DNA of 64,000 bases from Apteryx mantelli (taxonomy: Eukaryota > Chordata > Aves > Apterygiformes > Apterygidae), in assembly GCF_036417845.1 (NCBI RefSeq), contig NC_089980.1, positions 68,136,501-68,200,500 on the forward strand. The letters run 5' to 3'. Position numbers and translations under genes: made by a program. The notes beneath the pieces are model-generated. The model had not been told where the DNA came from. It worked only from the letters and a program-made list of their open reading frames with translations, and did no database searches. Shown here one piece after another: positions 10,201 to 23,722 of the stretch (its first letter is position 1; every line of letters begins with the position of its first letter).

Positions 10201-13200
10201 GAAAATACATTTTTTTAAACAGAAAAACAGTTTAAACAGAAAATATTATAGGAAGGTTTCAATATTTAATTCCAGATGACTACAACAAAAGTCAGTGGAA
10301 GATCCTCAAGCAAAGAATGTTCCTTGCCAAAAGGCATATTTATATGCAAAAGGACTGCAGGACAGCTCTGTTATTGGCAAGATCCTTGCTCTTTAAGGAA
10401 AACAGCATTATGGTAATCTGGTTATGCTAGAAAAGCCTACATCATTTAAATGTGAAAAAAAATAAAACCAACAAAGTGACTAAGAAACTAATTTACAGTC
10501 ATGATTTTCTCAGCTCCCAAAAGAATTTTTACTAGGCAGCTACCTAGTAGAAAATTTCTAATTGTTATTCCACACTGTTTTCTCTCAGTGTTTTAGGCAC
10601 TGAAGAGTTTTACTGTTTTTTAAAGAAAGAAAAGATGCCACAAAGGCCCAAAACTACTGCCTCAAATGCCCGCTCTGATTTACTGAGGTGAAGTTTTAGC
10701 AGAAGTAGTCAGGGACTTGCCCTTTAGCTGGCATATAGCTTTAGCTATACTAATAAACTAAGCGTGCTCAACAATGATACACTCTGACATTGAGGTCAAC
10801 TGGTGTGACACATACCAAGTCCATATGATTACATCTAAGAAGCCCTCCAAAACAGGATTGTTTCACAGATCTTCCTGCTGGGGTGGGCCCTGGTGTAGTC
10901 CTGATTTCTGTAGAAAAATGCCAGTTGAAATTAGTCAAAGTAATGGCAGGAACCATTCTAGGAATTATGCAAAACAGAAAATCAAATTTCAGCACCAGGA
11001 AATCTTCCTTGGCATGGTTTATTTTTCTAGCTCTGGTGAAGCCTGTCAGTCTTTGATCAATAGATCTACTTTGCCATCTGTTCTTTTTCTTCTTACTTGG
11101 ACAAAATGAGAATACTGTAGTAGGGCAAGTCATCATGTTTAAGCAATTTTAAGTTTCCTTTTCCTGTCATGCTCATGCTGAGGAGATCCTCTGGTTCAGA
11201 CGAAGGAAAGGTCATGGCTTTTAGCATTGAGCAATTTCTAACAACACTTCTTTGAGGTTTGTTAATTGCTGATAGAATAGTATGGAGATCTTTTAGTGCT
11301 GTATACTTCATGTTTTGTGATTTACAACTAGTCGTCCTCCAAGAAAGAATTTTTCCCTTGCTGCGAACTGGAATGAGTAGGTGAAAGGTTATCATCCTTT
11401 TTGATGTATTCAGTGAGTTGATCTAACCATTCAGTGGGTTGACAAGGGGAATGAAATGAGAACAGCTTCACAGCTTTCACTGTTTTCAGCTCCTTTGCTT
11501 TCACTTGTCAGAACTCGCTTGGGAGATACTCCTTGCTGTGACGTTGTGTTCTGCTGTGTTGCCAAATGCTTGTAAATTATCCTACTCAAAATAGACCAGC
11601 CAGGACCTATGGGGAAGTTATTATGAGATTCAGAAGTTAGACTGACACATTCTTCTAAAAGAAAGGTAATGACACAGCCCTCAACAATGCCCAAAATCCT
11701 CACAAAAGAGAAGAGCGGAGTAGTACTCTTTGGCTTTAATCTAAATGCATGGATAGAAGTTATAGAAAACAATCCATGGGTTTTCTCATCCAAGGATATT
11801 AAACAATCCTTCAATAAAATGCATAATCAAAATCAGATGGTTTCAGATAAGTCCTTTACCTTCTAGGACAGCTGTTCTGGGGCTCACACAAGACCTTGGG
11901 TTCAGCTGATTCCCTTAGATCAAATGTCTCTGGCAGTTCCTTTTTTTCTCCTGCTGTTTCACCAGCCTTGTTTCAGATCTAACTACTTCTCAGCAGTCTG
12001 TAAACCAATTAGAAAACAGTGAATCTTTATATCTTTTACTTCATTTGGGTCTTTGGGGTTTTTGATAAGTTGCTTAAAGAAGGAGAGACACTATCCAGGG
12101 TACACACAACACACAACAGTCTACCTCCTGGCACGGTGAGCATGAAAGGTTTCAGCCACCAGCTTAGAGCAGGTGTCTTACGTCCAGGAGTCTTAGGAGA
12201 CAAAGGCTCATAAACTTCAAAGGTCCTGACTGAATGAAGGTATGCAGCTGCATGGCCTTGTCTAGATGGAGGCTGTTCTTGGCAAGATCAAAAGTAGAAT
12301 GTGAGCTGCTAAAAGAAACTTTTTGGAAGAAACTTTAATGCCTACTTAAGCAGAAATCTTCATTCAGTCTCACTGTCAGCACCCAAGTTCTGCATCAACA
12401 CTTTCTTACTAGGTGAATAAAACTGACTTTTAAATTTTACTGTACTTACAGCATTTGATTTGTTTTTCCCTTGGTGTCACACAATTTATGTATGTTACTT
12501 CAAGAAAAAACTAACCCTTTCCAAAAGGATTAACCACTATCTGCAAAAGCACTGCTGGTTTGCCAGGATATATAGTTTTTTTTTTAAAGTCCGGGAACAT
12601 TCTGAATTTTAGTTCCCATTTCTAAGTCATACATGTTTTTTCTGATTGTCTCTCACTGCATTATTACTTTTTTTTCCGAAATAAAATATTTTTTTCAATT
12701 TGTTCCCCCCCAAACCAGAAATACTGTTTTTGGACTCTGCGATGTCTTCAGCTGGTGAACTACAAGAGCATGCCTGCATCGCTGAACAAAACAGGGCACT
12801 AGCTTTAGCTCTGTTTGATGGTTATCTGTGCTGTTTAATTGCTAGAGTGCTCCTTGGCATAGTTTTGGTGTGCGCCAAGTGACACCTAGACTAGAAATAA
12901 TGCAAGAGAAGGCATGTAAATACATCCCACAGTCCACCAGTCTGAGCTACTGAATACAGAGCTGGGGGAACATTTGTTTCTCTGTTAAGGTCTGTGCTAG
13001 TAGGAGAACAATTTATATGAGCATCTATAAGAGTGGATACCCTGATACATTGATGAAGTCTCTCTTACGATTTCTATCAGCATATGGAACACAAAATGTT
13101 CACCTCAGTCAAAACTTCAGGTCCTTCTTACTTCATTCTTTACACATAAATTACTCTTTTTTCCCCCCTCTCTCTAATTGGATAATCCTCATGCAACAGT

Positions 13201-14612
13201 TAATCCGAAAGAAGATATCCCTCAGCTCCAACCCAGATATCTTTTAAAGCATGCATAGCAGAGATTGTCTGGAATTAAAATTATCACCTTTCTAGAAGTT
13301 GTGTCCTTTTAGATCCTGAGGCATTTCCTGTTTAAGTTTGAAAATTTAAGGTTGCAAACCCTATTTGTAGCACTGGTAAATGAAAATAGAAAGTTAGATG
13401 CTGATAGTATATTGAACTGAAAAAACACTAAATGTTCAGATAAATCTGATTCAGATAGGTCTATTTTCAACAACTCAAAGTAGATTTGCTTCATTAAGGA
13501 AGTTGACACACTAACAGTTACTGAAAGTGAGCTACAGGAAGGTCTAATATCCTTTAGAGATGGCCTGTGATGAGGTAATTAGTTGTCAGTCTTCATGAAA
13601 TTCTCATAACGCAGAAATAAATAGCAGACCCCTAATTCTAAAGCCATCACTCTTTGCAAACAACATTATGTTGCTTCTTATTACTTTTTTATTTTGCACG
13701 ATCATATGTGAAATATGGAGAAAATAGATCTCCTAGTCCTGCAAGTGGATTTTCATTTCTTTTATGAAATCAGCCCTGAACAAAAGAGCAGAGTGACTAC
13801 TGAGTTAGTTTTTTCATTTTCACTTTTCTAACTTTGGTTTTCTTAACTCTCCTTCCAGGATATCTCAGTAGGTTTAATCAGGTTCCTAAATTTAAAAGTA
13901 TGGTTTGAGGGCAGTGATGTGAGCTGTAAACTCTAATCTGCTTTTGAGAGAGGATTTACCCTACACATTATATGCTATTCAAGACATAATAGACCTACTG
14001 TCTGAATTTGATATTGTTTCTTCTAATCTGAGGGAAAAAAATATTTATTTGATGTATTTATTTGGTTAGAAGAATGTTTTTTGATAAGAAGAATGAAAGT
14101 CTAGGTAATAGTAATGGTTAATAAATTACTGAAACATCTTAATGTGTAGTTCATTATGATCTGCGGAGCAACTTGGATTTGACAGTGGTTCTCTAGAAAG
14201 AAAACTAGCTGAAGATAAGAGACAGTTGGATATTAGAGATTCAGCATGGTAGATTGCAGCTGAGGTAGATTTAAGGGATTTTTTTTCCCCTCACAATATG
14301 AACTCTGTGATTGAAGGTATCTATTCATTTTTATGAGTGCTACAGTGAATTGACATGTTCTTTTAATCAGTAAAGACATTTTGACTCTTAGACAACATAA
14401 AAAAACGCAACTGTATCTACACACAGAAATGTATAGCTGGTAAATTTGAAAACTGTTTTAATGGTTATTAAAGAGTATTTCCAAACCTAACATCATTACG
14501 TGGAGAAGCAATTCTTTCACAGTTTGACCTTTATAAAAACATCAAAATAATTCTGAGAGACACAAAAGGATTGCACCTTTGTTTTTCTAGATCAGTATAG
14601 GAAACATTCTTA

Positions 14613-14655
14613 TATACTTAATTAGATATTAATTAGATATTTAATTAGATATTAT
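14613..14655. repeat. AATTAGATATT tandem repeat
   Basis: Three imperfect copies of a (TT)AATTAGATAT unit occur in a row, an AT-rich minisatellite scrap. Confidence 0.6.
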
Positions 14656-15054
14656 TGAGAAATTTTTAATGGAATGACTTTTAGTGCTGGTAAGTATTTA
14701 GGTTCACCATAACTTTCCTTCTCAAAAACAGGACAAGAATAAGATAAGAATCCCAAGTAGTTTAATTCAAGTGTGCTTGGTTTCAAACATATGCTGCACT
14801 ACAGAAGAACTGGTGAATTTTTGATCAAATAAATTCCACCATCTTAATTATTTTTAGTATAGTTTTTACTGGAAGGTGCTCCCTAAGTATAGAAAGTGTC
14901 TGTTAATTGTCTTGATTAGCAGAACATAATTTCAATTGCAAAATTGTCATTTGTCCAAATGATATCCTGGAGATTTGTCTGCCATATTTCATACTTTGCA
15001 TGCCTTTTGCATATATTTATGGAATATATCTCTATATGCAGCATTTAAAAATTT

Positions 15055-15175
15055 GAGGCCTGATCCTTCAAGAGTTCACACATGCAATTACCTCCATGAA
15101 TCTCAATCCCATTTAGAATAATTGCTCTATGCTTAAAGTTAAGTGTGGCTGTACATCCTTCCTAGATTAAAACTT
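15055..15175. repeat. Ancient amniote interspersed repeat (palindromic type), decayed
   Basis: The stretch begins GGCCTGATCCTTCAAGAG and carries CAATCCCATTTAG and GCTTAAAGTTAAGTGTGG. This matches in order the old amniote repeat whose copies read GCCTGATCC...CCCATTGACTTCAATGG...GCTTAAAGTTAAGCA. I remember that element as a palindromic non-autonomous repeat but cannot name its library entry with certainty. Divergence is high. Confidence 0.4.
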
Positions 15176-18149
15176 TTGTAAAGATTTTTAAAGACTTCAT
15201 TATTTTACCAGTACTACACTAAGCAAAGCCCAACTGAGTGGAGTTATTTTAGGTTAGCCTTGAGAATAATCTTTTACATGATAACTAATATTCCTAGAAA
15301 TAGACACTTTGATGAAGGCAGATATATTTGGGCATAAACATTTTTATTGTAAAAGCAGAAAATTAGCTGAATACTAGTCACCAGCACCTGAATAATCTTT
15401 TCAGAAAAATCCAATATGTTTATGTTTGGGTACAAAGACTGTTTACCTATACCTCACCCCTGTGTTTTTCAAACAGGGTACAGCACTTCCACAAACCTAA
15501 TGTTTTATTAAAAATCTTCATAGAAGAGTCTTCTAAATCATGTGATCACCTTGTTCCTTCCCAACCTATCTTGACAAAACAGATTGGTTTTGCTATACAT
15601 CCCCTACAGATGAGAAGAGTGCTCACCCACTAAAAAATAAGTAAAGAAGGAAAAGGTCGCAAATGTTGAAATCCAGAAATGAGAGACAGGCCCTATCAAA
15701 ATCAGTCAGCCAAATTTTCTGCATTATCATTAAGAGAGCTGTGATTTTTTGGAATTCTCTGTTATGTAAGTACTTTTGAAATAATTGACAAAATTTTGCT
15801 AGTTATATTGGGGAGTCAAACTTGTAAGCATTTGCTAAACTAAAGCTGAAATGGTTCTCATGAAACACTGCAAGAAAAATGAAAAGACCACTTATAAATA
15901 GTTATTCCCAGTGTGAAATTTGGTAATACTTCTGCACCCTGTAAAGCTGTACAAGATGTGCAACACATCAGGTTCTTCCAGGATGTGGAAAGGTCAATGT
16001 AGCTGTTCATAATGAGCAGCAGCCCCCCAGTAGGATTACGTTTACAGTATTGTGCATGCACCAACGTCTTGAAAGCATGCTGTGATCGTGACGTATCTGT
16101 AAGTAAGATATTTGGGGAGGGGGGTGGGGCGGAATACCAATAGGTACTTTTTATTTGGGAAAACTGCAAAGAGAAGAAAGGGGTTTTAAAATGGTTATTA
16201 TGCTGTCAGCAGAGTATGTGTAGGAGGAAGAGGGGAGGAATTGCAATACAAAACACCTCCTGCAGGAAGTCAAGATCAGAAGGGAAAGTCAGTATAGCAA
16301 ATATTACAGGATACAGCCCTCTTCAACTTCTAAACCTTGAAAATTCTCTTTGCATTAAAGTAAAGGAAGATGCTTGACCAGTGTCTCCAGGAGACATGGA
16401 CTGAGGGGAAGTAGCCAGGGCTGATAATATGGTAAGTGGGACTCTGTACATGCTTGGTCCAAATCTTAGTGGGAAAAAGGAATTCTAGAGGAGAATTATT
16501 AAAACTGTTAAGGAGGCAATTTATTGCCAAATATAATTTAGGATTGTATCTCCAGTCTTCCTGACTATGTAGTCTTACTTCTAATCCAAAAACTGGAATG
16601 TAGTTTTAGGTCTTGTTCAAGAAAAGCTTTGTTTGTCTGATGTTGTAGGGAAGATCAGGTGAAAACAACCAACTCAGTGTCCTCTTTCCCTTGCCAGTAA
16701 TAAAGAATCCAAATAAGACAGGATGAGTAGACACTACAATAAACCTGACCCCAAAGCATTTTCATGAATCTAGAAACTGGAGAGTATCACCTGTTATATT
16801 ATGAGAATCAGTAGAGATACTGTCACTGGTTGTCATTTTGAGACACTTTAAAATATTTCTATATAGTTATAATAGTCTCAAGCACCAGGGAGCAGGAACT
16901 TTCTCAGTAGCTGTTCCAAGCGCTTAAGAAAATGACATTTCTGTGGTGAAGACTTGAGTTTTGGCATTATACTTACCTGATATTTATGTGGATACAAAGT
17001 GAATCAATTCTGAATGCCTGCCATGACAAAGAATCACAGAAATTTTTCTTTCATCATAGAAAAGTGGTCAGGCTAAAGAAAATGTGTATTTGTTTTAAAG
17101 CTACTTTGATCAGCTCTGTCTTTCACTGGAGAGTGTCAGCACGGGGCTGTCCTTTTGAAAACAGCTACTAGTTTACACAAGCAGTGCAAGCAGGGAAGTG
17201 GGGCTGGGGCGCGGGGGTCATTCTCCCAAAGGACAGCATGTCAAAGTCTCACTGCATTAGGTTTGGCAAAACATGTTTTTTTTTGGGGGGGTCACTTAGT
17301 GTGATCCTTCTCTTCTGCATTAGCAAGGGAGAAAGAGGTTTAGCCTCCTGTTCTCACTGCTCAGAACAGCCTGAACTGATAGATAACCTGCACTTTGGGG
17401 TAGAAAGAGCAAGCACTTGAACCTGACTTTGCAACACCACAGAGTTCTGGCCACACAAAGGGACCCTGTATGCTACATACTTTCCAAAAAGTGCATGTTT
17501 TGATCTGAAGGGAGACAAAATGACACAGTTTGCCTTTAAGAACACATTGCAAAGGGCTTTGTTTCGTTCCAAGGCAGAACTACAAAAGACTGCGGAACAT
17601 TGGAAGGTGTCAGGAAATAAACTTTTCAACCCTCAGTCAAACTTCCCTCATCATGCACCTTGGACTACTCCATTCAGATTAAACGATTTTGAACAAATAC
17701 TTTCAGAAGAGCAGAAAACATAACAAATGCTGGGGTATATAGTGTCTCCTTCATCACGGTCGTACTGTATTGCTTCCTGTTTACACTGTTAATTTTATGT
17801 GCTTTATTCCTCTGTGGCAAGATTTAAATGAAATACATTACAATATTAAAATCAAAAACTCATTACCTCTGGTGACAGCATCTAAGTTTTCCTTATATTT
17901 TCATCCCTTCTCTGATATAGCCAAATGTTTTCTCAAGGTATTGAAATCAGTCCTTTCTGGATCACTCACAATGCTTAGATCTTAACCTGACGTAAATGCA
18001 GAACTTGACATGCCCCAGTCAACATATATTATCCATACTTATTTATGTGTATTTTGCTATATTTGTTGTTTGGTTCCCTTTTCTTTATATAAGAAATATA
18101 CATTTCTTTATTATATATTAAAGGTCTGTCTATTGTCTAGACCCTACAG

Positions 18150-18345
18150 GACAAGGATTTGAGTCTCTTAAATCCCTTTCCTACCTCTGACCTCTCATAT
18201 GACCTTGTCAAGTTATTTGCCCAGTCAAGCCTCTGTAGTTTTAATGTAATATCTACTTACCATAGTGAACTTAGACTGAGAGTGTTTGTAAAAGGTGTTA
18301 GGCTTCCATAGATAAAAGCACCGTATAAATACTATCACCAGCTTT
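18150..18345 (+). mobile_element. MIR-like SINE (amniote CORE-SINE family)
   Basis: The + strand follows the MIR consensus order: a segment like TGTGTGACCTTGGGCAAGT (ATATGACCTTGTCAAGTTAT at 18198), then CCTCTG, then ATATCTACTTACCATAGTG. It ends GTTTGTAAAAGGTG...ATAAAAGCACCGTATAAATA, which matches the GTTTGTAAAGYGCT...AAAGGCGCTATATAAAT tail of the bird/reptile MIR-type SINE. It is diverged by many substitutions and has no intact pol III boxes at its truncated 5' end. Confidence 0.65.
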
Positions 18346-19764
18346 GTAGAATAGCCCCAAGGGGGATTTTATCAAAAGACTTTGGAACCATCATAAGAAA
18401 ATAATATCTGTAAAATAACCCTGTCATGTTAAAAAGACAATTTAGCATTTACAACTGTAATGTTTTTGTCTCTGTAATATTATTCTTCCTTGTCTTTGTT
18501 TATTTCCCAAGCTTTTCATCTGCTGAAGAAGCGTAGCTGCTCCATGACAGAGCAACCGAGTGTGTCCCTGAGATTGTGGGGATGGAGCCCCCGTGTGAGG
18601 GCATGGGGGAGTCATCCTTTTGCAAATGTGCCCAAAAAGTTACAACCGATGAGCAAGCTGCATAACTCACTTAAGGAGTACTTTTCCTTTTAAGTGAGGA
18701 AATCAAAACTTGTGATTGTATTGAAAACCATGCAGTATAACTACTATTCCTGCCACTGAGGCACAGGAGGATTCAGGGTGGAGATCGGATTTTGCAGAGA
18801 AGAGCCCTAGGGGGCAGTTACAAAACAACAAGACCTATAATGTGAAAAGCCAGCATCTTTAATTACACTGGAGCTGGAAAATGCCCCAAGATGTAGTAAA
18901 AGTTTCTGATCATAAAGAAAAATCAATGAAAAAAAAACCTGTTCAAATTTGGATAATAGATGGATAATGGATGGCTGTAACTGAATCATCTTAAAAGATA
19001 TAGTTTCAACAGTTACAGTTACAGCCAAGCTATAACAACCCAATGGCCTTGGCAGGCTTTTCTTTTTGTTTGGGTGTTACAGATTGACCCTCTGAAGAAC
19101 AACAACTTGAAAAGAAACAGCCAGAAAGAGCGATAGAATTGTTGGGATGAGTAATGTGGGGGTTTTTAAGTGACAGAATGAATCTAGGAACCAGAATAGA
19201 AGTAATATCAAAGGAAGATGGCATAGGTAAGTATGAGAGGATACTCATACCAGGCTAATAACCAAGCTTAACAGTCGTATACTAGTGTTTGTAAAAATTC
19301 ATGATCCTAGGTAAGGTGCTAACACCTTCCCTTGATGAAAGGAAAGCAAAGAAAGAGAAAAAAATGGTAAAATCTCTGCATAAGTATAACAACTGTTGAT
19401 TTAAGTTAAAGTTGTCTGTTTACTATAGAGAAAACAGGGAGATATGGAAAAATAAAAATAAAAGGTGACCAACTATATTTGAAGCTCCTATGAAGGGAAA
19501 TATTCCAGTTTGAGGATCAAAGAAGCTGATTAATAGCAATCTTTTATCCCTTGAGAGACATAAATCGCTGCTAAGCCTAACTACAAGGGTCAGATAGCCT
19601 TAAAACCCAACTGCAAGAGTTATATAAATCCAGAGACCAAATTTGAATTAGCAGAGAGGTGGATACTCTCATGGGCATAAATATGATATGTCACTAACTT
19701 TTCTGGCTTGGACGCCTGTCCAAGACCTGTGTTCTTTCTTTCTTCCGCTTCTAGACTCATTCCC
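18346..19764. other. Non-coding stretch upstream of the Env fragment
   Basis: No gag, pol or LTR sequence could be recognised leading into the Env fragment that follows. The open frames here (up to 78 codons) have no recognisable domain. Confidence 0.5.
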
Positions 19765-20115
19765 TGACTGGGAGTAGCTGAACTAGAAAAAGCAATTATG
19801 AATGTCTCCGTAACCATAGAAACGACAGAAGACAGAACCATCGATACCTTAACACTTTTAAATCAAGTTGTACATAATATTGACCAAATTGCTATACAAA
19901 ATCATTTTTTACTTGACTATCTGTTAGCATCTCAAGGAGGAGTGTGTGCCTTAATTAATGAAAATTGCTGCTTTTATGTTGATCATTTCCAACAAATTAC
20001 TACTGATATATACCACCAAATAGCCAACCTTCGGGGAGGACCATCGTCTTACCTTCCCAAACATTGCCTCAAGGTTTCACAATGCATGGAACTGGTTGAC
20101 ATAAATGACTGGTCT
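19765..20115 (+). pseudogene. Endogenous retroviral Env transmembrane-subunit fragment
   Basis: The + frame through the ATG at 19798 reads a retroviral TM ectodomain: a heptad-like helix rich in Leu/Val/Ile (residues 10-45), then SQGGVC, then the CX6CC motif (Cys50, Cys57 and Cys58 from that Met) typical of gamma-type Env proteins. In intact viruses this cysteine pair bonds SU to TM, and the helix drives fusion. The frame upstream is interrupted by an in-frame TGA (19765-19767) where the fusion-peptide side would lie. After about 20070 the likely membrane-proximal part continues in another frame, and the element ends near a T-rich run (about 20120-20138). No SU, pol or LTR is recognisable nearby. 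It is a non-functional fossil; the exact virus genus is uncertain. Confidence 0.8.
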
Positions 20116-22886
20116 TTTTACTTTTTTTTTTTTTTTTAATTATACACTCTGGTGAGCAATTTGGTTATATAAATCATTTTTGTTTAAACAGCCTTGTAAT
20201 AGTTGTTTCTACTGGTTTACTAGAGTTCAGTTTGTCAAGTCTCATTTCTTTCTTAAACACATGCATGTCTGTCCTTAACTACCTGAAAGAAGGTTTCCAG
20301 AGACCTTGAAGTAGATATAATTTTCCTCACATTCTTTCTAATGATAAGAAGCTGCAGGAAGAAAACATTTAGGGATGTTTGTTTGTTGATTTTATGATAG
20401 TTGAGGGTTTGACTCTGATGTGTACTACAGTTACGTTTTTACACTTTTACTCCTTTTCTACAGCTCTAGTGTGGATGATATTTACCAGAACCAAGCTTTG
20501 CTTCTTTTGTAATTGCTCTTACTACAGTGCTATAATGCTTTATTTCTGGCTTTAAGTCTTTTTTTTTTTTTTTTAATTTAAGCATCTCAAAAACAAGAAT
20601 CCACAGGCTTGTGCAAAATTTTTTATATTCTTAGCATTATCTTAGAAAATTGCATAGTAGAATGTCCTTCTATTCTTAGATAGCTTGATTTTTATCAGAC
20701 TTGGAAGCTGATTGGCTGAGATTTATTCTTCCTATTATGAGTATTCCATGTTCAACCATTTAATGAAGTCTAAGTGATTTCTTTAGTTAGCTACATCCCC
20801 TGTACTGCCATATACAGAGTTATAGTTATTACAGGAAAGTGTATTTGAATAAACCAAACAAATTATGAATGAACTACCTTTATTAAATAACCAAAGTCAG
20901 CACTCACAAATTCAGGCACTGTGCAGGCTTTAACACATTAGGAAAAAGAGGAATAGCAGAAAAAATATAATCTAATTTTTGGTAACAGCTCTGAAAAGTC
21001 TTCTCATTAATTTGCATATTCATTACTAGCTATATGAAGAGTATACAGAATACATGATCCACAGTAACCTCAGGGTACTGTAGTCTATTGGTTATTCTCC
21101 CTTCATTAACATAGCAGAATTAAACCCTGTTTATTTAACCTTATGCTAACATGTCCTTATTATAAAGTACTCCTTCACTTCATTCAACTGAAGTATTTTT
21201 ACTATACAGTCTGAACTACATCTTCATAACATCTTATGTATAGAAAATCCAAAGTTCCTTTTATCTGCTCAAACAAACTCTGGCTTGAGTCACATTCTAC
21301 ACCTTTCACTTTCTAGGCTTTCTTATCCTATTTCTCATTTAATGGGGGTAATTCACTTTTCCTATTTATTCTCCACAAAAGCTTGACTTTTGCCCTCCTG
21401 ACCAAGCAACTGTTTGTTGCTGTCTTGGTCTTTCTCAAATCTTACAGAGAACAACAACCACATGATTCCCTCACGAGCAATTCTTTATCCATGGAGTTCA
21501 CTTTGCAGCGATAGACACCTGGTTTATCAACCTGAATGACAATGAAGATACAAAAACAAAGGTCCCTGCAGAAAGAATGCTTACACTTTACCTTTCCATA
21601 TGCCAATATGTGTTCTTTTCATCACAAAATAGGCTTAAACACATTTATTTTATTTCACTTTTCTTGTTATTGAACTCCAAGATAAGACATTCATTTATAT
21701 TTTCAAAAGGATTTATAACATTAGAGTCAATCATTTCATTTGGGAAAGTGTTCTCATCTCCTCTAAAAGTACCTTTGGATGACATTTAAAGTTACTGAGT
21801 CAATAGAACTGATATTTTTTTCTTCTCAGAACAGAATTTTATAAACACCTATCTGGAAAAATAGAAAATGGAAGAAAGGTAAGAATGGACTTTGTCCAGT
21901 TCATTTGCAAAAGTCCTACTATTTTTGCTATCAGAAACTTTGTTTGTTCTGTTTACATAACAGCTTTAACTGATAAGATTTACTTTTTAGGGCTGAATTC
22001 AGTCCTGACATAACAAGGTACTATTGCTACACTAACCCCAACAAATTTGAATGACAACAGCTTAAAGCACTTTTAGTTTGATCTGTTAGTTTATCTGACA
22101 TAATATCCAGCACAGCTTCTTTATGAATCTGAGATAGGTGATTTTTTACTAGCTTACTGATAGGAAGTGGCACAAAACTTTCCCAGTGATGAACCTAAAA
22201 GCTCAGTTCTTAGTGTGTAGGTCTGTTCTGTGAAATTAAATCCTAGTTAGCTGCCTTCTGAGTGCTCAACCCAAACTATGACAGCCGCAGCTCCCACTTC
22301 TGAGATGAATGTTGCAACCACTGAGTATACCGGGGCAAGGGCTTGTTCTGCACCTTTTCTTTGAGATGAAATATTTTAATGTGTGTTACAGAGTACTAAT
22401 TTTCAGCCTGTTTGTTATGGAGGAGAGAAGAAACTCCAGGCCTTGCTCTAGTTAAAAAGCTAGACACTCAGGAAATATAAAACTCAGAACTGAGATGTCT
22501 TAGTATATTCACTGAGCAAAGAACAAATACAAAATAAACAGAACACTAAATGAAGATGTCATTGCACAGAGAAAATGACAATCATGCTAGTGTCACTTGA
22601 AACATCAGTCTCTGAAATGACTAGTTAATGAACTGTTCTTATAACCAGAATCTTCAGAGCCAGTTGCAGTTTAGGAGAGAAGATGCCTTCCTCTTTTTCA
22701 TATCTCTATCCCCCTTCTGGTTGGGTTTTATTAGGTCAAAAAGATAGCATTTTCTTGGGAAACTATTCCTCTTATGTTAGTGTGGAAGAAATGCTCTGTC
22801 CTCTATTCTACTAACCAATTGCTTCCATAAATTTAAGTTTGTTGAAGAAACACTTCTGTAATTCAGAAAGACAAGGAACTGCATGT

Positions 22887-22958
22887 TTCCCTTCCCTTCC
22901 CTTCCCTTCCCTTCCCTTCCCTTCCCTTCCCTTCCCTTCCCTTCCCTTCCCTTCCCTT
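22887..22958. repeat. (CCCTT)n pentanucleotide microsatellite
   Basis: About 14 nearly perfect TTCCC/CCCTT units form a pyrimidine-only tract on the + strand. Confidence 0.97.
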
Positions 22959-23705
22959 TCCTTCTCCTGCTAAAAGCCCATGCACATCAAGCAGTGGATA
23001 GGATTGGATGTTATCACTTACACAGCTTCGTTTTCCTGCATTTAACTGGATGCTGCCTTTGACATGTCTTCAGGTGCTACTTTTAGTTATTTTGTATTTT
23101 AATGCACATTGACATTTAGGATATTTATAGAGTTTATTACCTTGATAAAATGAGGGCCAGATACAGATGGATTTCCAAGCAAGTCAATCTCTCTTGTTGT
23201 TGGAGTCCCATTAGGAAATAGACATACACATAAAAGAAGTTGCGCTATAAATGCCACCAGTGAGATTATGTTACAGATGGGAGGGGGGCAGAAGTCAGCA
23301 CATTTGCCATCTACAGCAAATTCTCTGAGATTATTAAAAATGGAAGCAATGAATAAAGCATCCTCAGAGTTAGTATCTAGCCACTTTCCTTCCTGTTATG
23401 ACTGCCTGAATATCCGTAACAAACACCTGCAGTCGTTGCCATCTGTAGTCAGGAAGTGATTCTTCCTACTTCTTTAGAGTAACAGCACAGTATCTGCAGG
23501 GCAATAATAACAATCTAAAAAGTGGGACTAATAAAAAGCAAGAAATCTAGGTGAAAGATCATGAGGAAAAAAAATGTTTAAAGCTAATGTAGTTTTGAGA
23601 ACCATGCAATTGGCTTTAATAATTACCTACATATTAACTCAAAGAAAGACTTCGATTTTCCAACAAATTACCTGTACTCTCTCTCTTTATATGTACATAC
23701 ATATA

Positions 23706-23722
23706 TGTGTATATATATATAT
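23706..23722. repeat. (TA)n microsatellite
   Basis: A short run of about eight TA dinucleotides follows TATGTG. Confidence 0.85.

Larger units (their letters stand above)
5881..18149. other. Long AT-rich gene-free stretch
   Basis: No coding exon can be supported. All open frames are short (at most 127 codons) and lack recognisable domains; the two opposed frames at 10768-11136 and the frame at 11431-11814 are the longest. Small repeats inside are listed separately. The rest is unique-looking AT-rich sequence. Confidence 0.6.

Noticed and set aside
10768-11136. Opposed 122- and 111-codon frames
   Set aside because: Mutually antisense, no family resemblance, no codon-like pattern.
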